From NCBI RefSeq assembly GCF_022919715.1, contig NZ_CP095042.1:3100001-3164000 (forward strand): a stretch of DNA of 64,000 nucleotides, read 5' to 3'. Shown piece after piece: positions 58,506-64,000 of the stretch (positions are counted from its first letter, which is position 1; the number at the start of each line of letters is the position of its first letter). The position numbers and the translations under genes were made by a program. Below the pieces are notes generated by a model. It searched no databases. It saw only the letters and a list, made by a program, of their open reading frames with translations, and had not been told where the DNA came from. Origin of the DNA: Agromyces sp. H17E-10. Its GTDB lineage: Bacteria > Actinomycetota > Actinomycetes > Actinomycetales > Microbacteriaceae.

Positions 58506-59198
58506 GTGACCGATCTGATCGACACCACCGAGATGTACCTGCGCACGATCCTCGACCTCGAAGAAGAGAACATCGTCCCGCTGCGTGCGCGCATCTCCGA
58601 GCGTCTCGGTCACTCCGGTCCCACCGTCTCGCAGACCGTCGCCCGCATGGAGCGCGACGGCCTCGTCGTCGTCACGGGCGACCGCCACCTCGAGCTCACC
58701 GAGTCGGGCCGGTCGAAGGCCGTGCACGTCATGCGCAAGCACCGCCTCGCCGAGCGGCTGCTCGCCGATGTCATCGGGCTCGAGTGGGAGTACGTGCACG
58801 ACGAGGCATGCCGCTGGGAGCATGTGATGAGCGAACAGGTCGAGCGCCGCATCATCGAGATCCTCGGCAACCCGAAGGAATCGCCGTACGGCAATCCCAT
58901 CCCCGGTCTCGAAGAGCTCGGTCTCGCGCCCGCCGATCCGTTCCTGGCGGGCGTGGTCAACGTGGTCGAACTCGTCTCCGACCGCGACGAGCCCGTGCGG
59001 GGCACCGTGCGCCGGCTCGGCGAGCCCGTGCAGTTCGACCCCGAGCTGCTCGGCCAGCTCAAGCAGGCGGGCATCGTGCCCGGGGCGGTCGCGACGTTCA
59101 GCCGCACCGCGGGCTACGTGCTCGTCCGCGTCGACGGCGCGGGCACCGCGCTCGAGCTCCCGACCGAGGTCGCGAGCCACGTCTTCATCGCCGAGTGA
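58506..59198 (+). CDS. ideR: Iron-dependent repressor IdeR/DtxR
   Basis: 230 residues: N-terminal winged helix (TTEMYLRTILDLEEENIVPLRARI, SGPTVSQTVARMERDGLV), dimerisation domain with metal-site motif HDEACRWEHVMSEQVERR (Cys, His, Met, Glu ligands), GNPKESPYGNPIPG, and a C-terminal SH3-like domain. Represses iron-uptake genes when Fe(II) is bound. GTG start has GGGAGGA five bases upstream. It is divergent from serC over about 70 bases. Confidence 0.95.
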   Translation: MTDLIDTTEMYLRTILDLEEENIVPLRARISERLGHSGPTVSQTVARMERDGLVVVTGDRHLELTESGRSKAVHVMRKHRLAERLLADVIGLEWEYVHDEACRWEHVMSEQVERRIIEILGNPKESPYGNPIPGLEELGLAPADPFLAGVVNVVELVSDRDEPVRGTVRRLGEPVQFDPELLGQLKQAGIVPGAVATFSRTAGYVLVRVDGAGTALELPTEVASHVFIAE

Positions 59199-59290
59199 TC
59201 CCGCGTTCTGGGCGCTGATCAGCCGATCTGCGACGCGCCGTGATCAGAATGTGACATTCGGACGGCACTCGCGTACCCTCGTACGAGTCC

Positions 59291-59410
59291 GCTGGCGAGA
59301 AGCCCGCCGGCAGGCCAAGGGTCGAGACGCCTCCCGCGTTCCACCGCTCGATCCGGTACCCGTGAAGCGCCGCGTGCGCAACAGGTGGAGCGGCGCCCCC
59401 GCGCCGCGGG
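59291..59410 (+). promoter_or_regulatory. Structured leader of the NlpC/P60 gene
   Basis: Within the 230-base gap after ideR are stems GCTGGC/GCCGGC (59291-59311), GCGCCGC/GCGGCGC (59367-59396) and a CCCGC/GCGGG foldback just before the ribosome site. Wall-hydrolase leaders in actinobacteria often carry riboswitches; the c-di-AMP (ydaO) consensus is not recognisable here. Confidence 0.3.
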
Positions 59411-59428
59411 GCGACGGAGGTACACGTT

Positions 59429-60286
59429 TTGGCTCGACTCTCACGGCGTCGGCTCGCGAAGAGCCGCACCCGCGGGGCCGCGACGAAGGCGATCATCGCC
59501 TCGAAGGCCCGCAATTCCCCAGCCCCCACTCCCGATCTCTCAGCGGCCGTCGCCGCGAAGCCGCTGCCGTCGACGCGTCGCTTCCGGCGCGGCGGCATGG
59601 CCAACATCCTCGTGATGACGGTCGCCGCCGGCATCGTCGGCACCCTCGCGATCCCCGCCTACGCGATCGCCCCGGGCAGCATCGGCCCGCAGTTCGGCGA
59701 GACCGACGCGACGAAGCTCTCGAAGGCGCAGGCACAGACGGTCGAGACCACCGGCGACGTGATCGCCGCACCCGTCAGTGAGGACGGCTACAAGACCGTC
59801 ACCGGCGAGTCGATCCGCGCCGCCGAGCGCGCTGCGGCCGAGGCCGAGGCGGCCCGCATCGCCGCCGAGAACGCGATGACGTCGTACGCCGCGTCGTACG
59901 ACGGGCCGAGCGCGTCGGAGCTGCTCGCGAACCCGCCGTACCCGAACTTCGACCTCGCGAGCGTCTACAGCGTCGCCGAGAGCTACACGGGCGTGCCGTA
60001 CGTCTACGGCGGCGCGACTCCGGCCGGCTTCGACTGCTCGGGCTTCGTCATGTACGTGTACGCGCAGTTCGGGGTGAGCATGCCGCATTCCTCGTCGGGC
60101 CAGGGGGCGATGGGCACGGTCATCTCCGAGGCCGACGCGCAGCCCGGCGACCTCGTCATCATGGACGGCCACGACGGCTTCTACGCCGGCAACGGCATGA
60201 TCCTGCACGCCCCCTACGAAGGGGCGTCGGTGCGGGTGCAGCCCATCTGGACGAGCGACTACTACATCGTCCGAATCGGTATCTGA
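59429..60286 (+). CDS. NlpC/P60 peptidoglycan hydrolase
   Basis: 285 residues: basic N-terminus (1-55), one hydrophobic segment (about 57-80) ending GTLAIPAYA, a linker with Ala/Glu helix (130-150), and a C-terminal NlpC/P60 domain (about 175-285) with catalytic Cys203 (FDCSGFVMYVY) and His248/His260. It cuts stem peptides in the wall. Start is TTG at 59429 with GGAGG eight bases upstream. The N-terminal module resembles that of the CHAP protein at 61230. Confidence 0.9.
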   Translation: MARLSRRRLAKSRTRGAATKAIIASKARNSPAPTPDLSAAVAAKPLPSTRRFRRGGMANILVMTVAAGIVGTLAIPAYAIAPGSIGPQFGETDATKLSKAQAQTVETTGDVIAAPVSEDGYKTVTGESIRAAERAAAEAEAARIAAENAMTSYAASYDGPSASELLANPPYPNFDLASVYSVAESYTGVPYVYGGATPAGFDCSGFVMYVYAQFGVSMPHSSSGQGAMGTVISEADAQPGDLVIMDGHDGFYAGNGMILHAPYEGASVRVQPIWTSDYYIVRIGI

Positions 60287-60314
60287 GCGATGAACGACGC
60301 GTGACCGACACGCG

Positions 60315-60352
60315 ACGAACGGCGCGCCGGGAGTTCCCGGCGCGCCGTTCGT
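60315..60352. terminator. Terminator after the NlpC/P60 gene
   Basis: Perfect 18-bp stem (ACGAACGGCGCGCCGGGA and complement) with a 2-base centre. Confidence 0.85.
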
Positions 60353-60500
60353 GTTCTACGCTGAAGCCCTGACGACCCTCGGATTCCGAGCAAGGGGAGG
60401 GCGATGGCGGGCTCGCGCAGCATCCATTCCACGGATGCGCGCGCGCATTTCGACCATCGCTCGAGCAGTCAGCCGAGCACCATTCGGGCGAACGCTTCGA

Positions 60501-60527
60501 CGGGCACTGTCTTCACGACGGTGCCCG
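60501..60527 (+). terminator. Hairpin in the long leader of the HNH gene
   Basis: 11-bp stem with one G-T wobble (CGGGCACTGTC/GACGGTGCCCG), loop TTCAC, followed by TTT: terminator-like or attenuator-like. The surrounding 60353-60647 contains no gene I can support. Confidence 0.5.
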
Positions 60528-60647
60528 TTTCGCGTTCCCGGGGTCTCCGCTGCGCATGCCCTGCCCGGCCGGCTCCCGCAGTCGGCGCGGGGTCGCCGAA
60601 CCGTCCACGCGGCTGGAAGCCATCCAGTACCGAACGAAAGGCCCCCC

Positions 60648-61145
60648 ATGCGCACTCTCGTGCTCAACGCCGGATATGAACCGCTCGCGGTCGTCTCGTT
60701 CAAGCGGGCGCTCCTGCTCGTCATGAACCAGAAGGCCACCGTGCTCGTGCACGAGGAGGGCAATCCGGTGTGCGCGGCGAGCGGAAGCTGGCAGCGTCCC
60801 AGCGTCATCCTGCTCACGCGATACGTCCGCGCCCCGCGCGCACATCGGATCCCCGTCACCCGGCGCGGCGTGCTGCGGCGCGACGAACACCGCTGCGCCT
60901 ACTGCGGACGCAGCGCCGCCACGATCGACCACGTCCTCCCGCGTTCCCGAGGGGGCCGCGACACCTGGGAGAACCTCGTCGCGTGCTGCCTGCGGTGCAA
61001 CAACGTGAAGAGCGACCGGACGCCGGCCGAGATGGGCTGGGAGCTGCGATTCACTCCGAAGATGCCGAACGGGCGGAACTGGGTGGTCCGCGGTGTCGAG
61101 CGCCCGCTGCCGCAGTGGGACGAGTTCCTGGCGACGGCTGCGTGA
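60648..61145 (+). CDS. HNH endonuclease-family protein
   Basis: 165 residues. Zn/HNH module CAYCGRSAATIDHVLPRSRGG through NLVACCLRCNNVKSDRTP, with two CxxC pairs, the His of DH and the Asn. It starts MRTLVLNAGYEPLAVVSFKRALLLV, a conserved N-terminus of a widespread actinobacterial/cyanobacterial HNH family. No methylase, phage or toxin-antitoxin gene is near, so a restriction role is not supported; a repair or housekeeping nuclease is possible. A ~295-base leader after the previous terminator holds a hairpin. Confidence 0.88.
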   Translation: MRTLVLNAGYEPLAVVSFKRALLLVMNQKATVLVHEEGNPVCAASGSWQRPSVILLTRYVRAPRAHRIPVTRRGVLRRDEHRCAYCGRSAATIDHVLPRSRGGRDTWENLVACCLRCNNVKSDRTPAEMGWELRFTPKMPNGRNWVVRGVERPLPQWDEFLATAA

Positions 61146-61229
61146 GGTTGCGGAACGTCCGACGACGGATGGCGTCGAGCGCCGCGTCGACGATGACAAA
61201 GCGTCGAACCGTGCCCTAAGGTAGGTCGG

Positions 61230-62084
61230 GTGCGGAGCCGCCCCCGAGAACCCGAGCACGGTCGTCGTGCTGCCGCGGCACCGACCGCTCCGCGGGCATC
61301 GCGTCGGGCCGAGACGTCGAAGCGTCCCGTCGTGTCGGCGGGCGCGGCACGTCCTCGCGACCGGCGTCTGCGGGTGCTCTCGACCATCGTGATCGTGCCG
61401 GCGATCGTCGGCACCGTCGCCCTCCCCGCCTACGCCATGGTGCCGGCCGGCACCGAGTTCGGGGCATCCGGCGACTTCAGCCGGTCGGTGGCCGAGGCGC
61501 AGGCGCTCTCGGTCGGGGCCGAGGCGAGCGACGCGCCGATCAGCGTCGACGGGTACGCCGTGACGACGAAGGTCGAGATCGACGAGGCCGCACGCATCGC
61601 CGCCGAGGCCGAGGCCCGCGCCTGGGCGGCCGAGCTCGCGTCGCGCGGCAGCGGCGCCTACGCCAAGCCGAAGGTGCAGGCGCAGGGCGACGACTACCCC
61701 TGGTGGGACCAGCTGCCCGACGACTACGGCGGCGGCCTGAGCCCGCTGCGCTACTACTACCGCGAGTGCGTCGACTTCGTCGCGTGGCGCCTCAACCGCG
61801 ACGCGGGTGTCACGAGCGCCCCGTGGAAGTGGGACTGGTCGAACCTCGCGTCGGGCAGCGCCTACGCGTGGGCCGACGAATGGGTCGCGCACGGCTGGCC
61901 GACCTCGTCGACCCCGGTCGTCGGCGCCGTCGCCTGGTTCCCGTACAACCACGTCGCGTACGTGCAGTCGATCAACGCCGACGGGTCGGTGAACCTCGAG
62001 GAGTACAACCAGAACTCCGACCACTCGTACCACCGTCGCACGATCCCCGCCGGCGACGCGCTCTACCTGTACCCGCCGGTCTGA
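61230..62084 (+). CDS. CHAP-domain peptidoglycan amidase/peptidase
   Basis: 284 residues: Arg/Ala-rich N-terminus (1-45), hydrophobic segment (about 48-70, VGTVALPAYA), linker with SVDGYAVTTKV and an Ala/Glu helix, then a CHAP domain (about 165-284) with Cys180 (YYYRECVDFVAWRLN) and His241 (NHVAYVQSI). GTG start at 61230; ATGACA (61193-61198), 18 bases, TAAGGT (61217-61222) seven bases before the start form a promoter for a leaderless mRNA. Shares its N-terminal half with the NlpC/P60 protein. Confidence 0.88.
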   Translation: MRSRPREPEHGRRAAAAPTAPRASRRAETSKRPVVSAGAARPRDRRLRVLSTIVIVPAIVGTVALPAYAMVPAGTEFGASGDFSRSVAEAQALSVGAEASDAPISVDGYAVTTKVEIDEAARIAAEAEARAWAAELASRGSGAYAKPKVQAQGDDYPWWDQLPDDYGGGLSPLRYYYRECVDFVAWRLNRDAGVTSAPWKWDWSNLASGSAYAWADEWVAHGWPTSSTPVVGAVAWFPYNHVAYVQSINADGSVNLEEYNQNSDHSYHRRTIPAGDALYLYPPV

Positions 62085-62118
62085 GCTGCACCGCAGGGCA
62101 CGCCGCGTGGTGTGGTGC

Positions 62119-63159
62119 CTACGGCACGCGTGCCAGGCAGGCCGGCGCCGGGGTCTCCACCGTGCCGGCGACCTCGATCGGGACGCCCGCCTCGTCGAGC
62201 GCGATGATGGCGATCGAGTCGGAGCCCTGATCGGCGACGACGGCGAACCGCTCGTCGTGGGTGAGCTCGAGGTCGCGCGGATGCCGTCCACCGGTCGGCA
62301 CCGTGGCGACGAGCTCGAGGGTCTTCGCCTCGCGATCCAGTCTCATGCCGCGCAGCGCGTCGGCGTCACGGTCGCCGACGAGCACGATGCCGCCACGGGT
62401 CAGGCGGATCGCGGAGCACCCGAGTCCGCGTGGTGTCGTCTCGGGACCGATCGGGAACCATCCGAGCTCGCGACCCTCGACGAGGTCGATCACGCTCGCG
62501 GTGCGGTCGAGCTCGTTCGCGGTGATCGCGAGGTCGCCGGTGACGACGAGGTGGCGCGGCCCCGCACCGGCGTGCACGGCGATATCGCCCGACGGCTCGT
62601 AGCCGAGGCGCTCGGGCAGACCCGCGAGCCCGACGACCCGCACCCGGTCGGCGCCGAGGTCGGGGACGAGCACGCGGTCGCGGGTGCTGTCGAGCACGGC
62701 CTGATGGGGATGCGACGACTCCTGCCGCTCGCGGTTCGGGCCCGTGCCCGTGAACTCGACCTCGAGCACGGCATCGCCCGAGGCATCCGGGGACACGTGG
62801 TGCACGGTGACGCGCCCGCCCGAGTAGTTCGCGGCGAACGCGAGCTCGCCCGACTCGTCGAACGCGAGGTGGCAGGGGTCGCCCGAGGCGGACCCGGCCC
62901 GGCCGAATGCCGCGAGCCCGTCGCCCTCGAGCGTCCAGGTCGAGACCCGTCCGTCGGTGAGCTCGTGCACGATGCCGAGCACGCCGTTTGCGGGGGAGAT
63001 GGCGAGGAACATCGGATTCTCGCCGACGTCGACCGGATCGCCGAGCACGGCTCGCCCGCCGTCGGCGACCTCGAGCAGCCGCACTCCGGCGGCCGGCGAT
63101 CCCAGCGCTCCGACGGTCGACGCCCCGACCCAGAACCTCGTCGTGCTCGTCGTCGTCAC
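62119..63159 (-). CDS. Lactonase-family seven-bladed beta-propeller (YbhE/Pgl-like)
   Basis: 346 residues of repeated beta blades, with GENPMFLAISPANGVLGIVHELTDG, CHLAFDESGELAFAANYSGG, SSHPHQAVLDSTRDRVLVPDLGADRV and GRHPRDLELTHDERFAVVADQGSDSI, the pattern of cytosolic 6-phosphogluconolactonases (COG2706). No signal peptide. GTG at 63159 has GGAGG four bases upstream. Substrate not certain. Confidence 0.85.
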   Translation of the reverse strand: MTTTSTTRFWVGASTVGALGSPAAGVRLLEVADGGRAVLGDPVDVGENPMFLAISPANGVLGIVHELTDGRVSTWTLEGDGLAAFGRAGSASGDPCHLAFDESGELAFAANYSGGRVTVHHVSPDASGDAVLEVEFTGTGPNRERQESSHPHQAVLDSTRDRVLVPDLGADRVRVVGLAGLPERLGYEPSGDIAVHAGAGPRHLVVTGDLAITANELDRTASVIDLVEGRELGWFPIGPETTPRGLGCSAIRLTRGGIVLVGDRDADALRGMRLDREAKTLELVATVPTGGRHPRDLELTHDERFAVVADQGSDSIAIIALDEAGVPIEVAGTVETPAPACLARVP

Positions 63160-63236
63160 GTCGCCTCCACCTGCCCTGCGGACCAGCCGCGCCGAGGCGC
63201 ACCCGTGTACGCCGCGATCCACGCTAGCGGAACGGC

Positions 63237-63242
63237 TAGACT
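63237..63242 (+). promoter_or_regulatory. -10 element of tRNA-Arg
   Basis: TAGACT ten bases before the mature tRNA 5' end; same hexamer as at several protein genes here. Confidence 0.5.
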
Positions 63243-63252
63243 CGTCCGGTCA

Positions 63253-63324
63253 GCCTCTGTAGCTCAATGGAAGAGCAACTCCGTCCTAAGGAGCAGGTTG
63301 GGGGTTCGAGTCCCTCCAGGGGCA
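63253..63324 (+). tRNA. tRNA-Arg (anticodon CCT)
   Basis: Acceptor GCCTCTG/CAGGGGC, D-arm GCTC/GAGC, anticodon stem CTCC/GGAG with loop GTCCTAA (anticodon 63285-63287), T-arm GGGGG/CCCTC with TTCGAGT, discriminator A. Decodes AGG, a rare codon in such a genome. No integrase or direct repeat is seen after it. Confidence 0.96.
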
Positions 63325-63348
63325 CCGAGAACGGTGCGCACGTCCGAT

Positions 63349-63447
63349 TCAGGACGAACGGCGCGTGTCACGTGCCCCGAACGCCGGCGGGACTTCGATA
63401 GAGTCGAAGTACTCCGCGACGTGGCGGCGGCGATGATTCGGGTTCAT
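63349..63447 (-). CDS. Possible 32-residue protein
   Basis: ATG at 63447 preceded by GAGGAGG; encodes MNPNHRRRHVAEYFDSIEVP and a short Arg-rich end. It is the only supported frame in the 324-base gap between tRNA-Arg and the SNF2 gene. No homology recognised; could be chance. Confidence 0.3.
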   Translation of the reverse strand: MNPNHRRRHVAEYFDSIEVPPAFGARDTRRSS

Positions 63448-63588
63448 CGCCTCCTCGTTACCGCGAATGCGGAGCGCGACGGGGGAGGAGTTCGGGGGAA
63501 ATGACTTCTTCCTCGCCTTTGCGACGCGTGTGCCATGAGGCGTGCGCCATCGACGGGCTCGCGACCCTACCCGCGTGGGCTGTCGGTG

Positions 63589-63620
63589 GCCGGGCCGGTG
63601 ATCCCCCTCACCGGCCCGGC
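63589..63620. terminator. Terminator after the SNF2-family gene
   Basis: Perfect 13-bp stem (GCCGGGCCGGTGA and complement), loop TCCCCC; an additional ACGCCC/GGGCGT foldback lies between it and the stop codon at 63649. Confidence 0.7.
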
Positions 63621-63648
63621 GGCACACGCCCCGTTCGGGCGTGCCGGC

Positions 63649-64000
63649 TCACGGCTGGATGAGCCCGCGCAGGTCGTCCGCCGTCAGGGCGGTCGCGAAG
63701 AGCTCCTCGTCGTCCATGACGGAGGAGACGAGCGCAGCCTTCTTCTCCTTGAGGGCCATCACCTTCTCCTCGATGGTGTCCTCGGCGACGAGCCGGTAGA
63801 CCATCACCCGGTTCGCCTGCCCGATGCGGTGCGCCCGGTCGACCGCCTGCGCCTCGCTGGCCGGGTTCCACCACGGGTCGAGCAGGAACACGTAGTCGGC
63901 CTCGGTGAGGTTGAGTCCGAAGCCGCCCGCCTTCAGGCTGATGAGGAACACGGGCGCGTCGCCCGTGCGGAACCGGTCGATGACGTCGCTGCGGCGCCTC
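63649..64000 (-). CDS. SNF2/Swi2-family helicase, C-terminal end only
   Basis: The last ~117 residues are inside the window; the start lies beyond it. SNF2 helicase motifs V and VI are clear: FLISLKAGGFGLNLTEADYV, LDPWWNPASEAQAVDRAHRIGQ, then VYRLVAEDTIEEKVMALKEKK. A bacterial SNF2 protein of the HepA/YwqA class is likely; role in chromosome or RNA-polymerase remodelling cannot be specified. Confidence 0.92.
   Translation of the reverse strand, partial: RRRSDVIDRFRTGDAPVFLISLKAGGFGLNLTEADYVFLLDPWWNPASEAQAVDRAHRIGQANRVMVYRLVAEDTIEEKVMALKEKKAALVSSVMDDEELFATALTADDLRGLIQP

Noticed and set aside
59199..59428. c-di-AMP (ydaO) riboswitch before the NlpC/P60 gene
   Set aside because: The expected conserved strings of that class (such as GACAGCTAACCTCG and GGGGGAACC) are not present.
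60404..60679. 91-residue frame with a GGGGAGG site in the HNH leader
   Set aside because: Composition is Ser/Pro/Arg-rich without domain pattern, it is crossed by the hairpin at 60501 and overlaps the HNH start.
63253..63648. Integrated element next to tRNA-Arg
   Set aside because: No integrase, no repeated tRNA 3' end and no unusual composition in the following 320 bases.

Overview
The window is high-GC DNA whose gene content and order fit an actinobacterium of the family Microbacteriaceae, probably Agromyces-like. Pointers are SenX3-RegX3/PhoU, CarD next to an LpqE-like lipoprotein, an IspD-IspF fusion, an MsiK-type ATPase, IdeR, a GlnR-like regulator, WXG100, many GTG/TTG starts, hairpin terminators without U-tracts, and many genes that look leaderless. 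No rRNA, CRISPR array, transposase, prophage or plasmid gene is visible; two tRNA genes are present. The assignment to genus is inference.

Layout. 1-4.4 kb: two secreted GH18 chitinases with CBM5/12 modules, the first cut by the window edge. 4.4-7.3 kb: a large LuxR-type regulator and a flavin monooxygenase-like protein. 7.3-15.4 kb (minus strand): the phosphate block pstS-pstC-pstA-pstB, a NUDIX/histidine-phosphatase protein, polyphosphate kinase and a GlnR-like regulator; pstS has a clear PHO box. 15.5-17.8 kb: a small membrane protein, a 38-residue protein, nitrobindin and YgfZ. 17.8-23.9 kb (minus): one 2031-residue secreted ThuA / sugar-dehydrogenase multidomain protein. 24-29.8 kb: methyltransferase, gpmA, phoU, senX3-regX3, a small membrane protein and an LpqE-like lipoprotein. 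29.8-34.2 kb: carD, ispDF, cysS and rlmB. 34.2-40 kb: DUF4032, msiK, a DsbA-like protein, tRNA-Thr, a DMT transporter, a nitroreductase and msrB. 40.2-44.9 kb: DUF3263, LytR_C, cspA, DUF3048, groEL under two CIRCE elements, and WXG100. 45-47.5 kb: a two-component pair. 47.6-51.95 kb: a cysteine-rich ArsR-type regulator divergent from folE, a ferredoxin-reductase-like flavoprotein, a FolP2-like protein and a RibD_C reductase. 52-57.3 kb: an XPB helicase with its partner, a cold-shock protein with a helical tail, DUF3027 and DUF2530. 57.3-59.2 kb: a frameshifted serC and ideR. 59.4-62.1 kb: an NlpC/P60 protein, an HNH protein and a CHAP protein. 62.1-64 kb: a lactonase-like beta-propeller, tRNA-Arg and the end of an SNF2 helicase.

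How it works together. Phosphate handling dominates: SenX3-RegX3 with PhoU is the likely sensor system, and 11-bp GTTCAC direct repeats lie upstream of pstS and between phoU and senX3, so the uptake system and its regulators can be read as one regulon. The most intriguing unit is at 47.6-51.95 kb. A regulator with a cysteine-rich C-terminus, of the kind that can bind an Fe-S cluster, faces a tightly coupled operon of pterin-type enzymes. Its dihydropteroate-synthase homologue has lost the canonical p-aminobenzoate loop, which suggests an accessory pterin or folate-like route under redox or iron control. Other points to revisit are the serC frameshift, two neighbouring wall hydrolases that share an N-terminal module but have different catalytic domains, and a repeated -10/6-nt/start-codon geometry.
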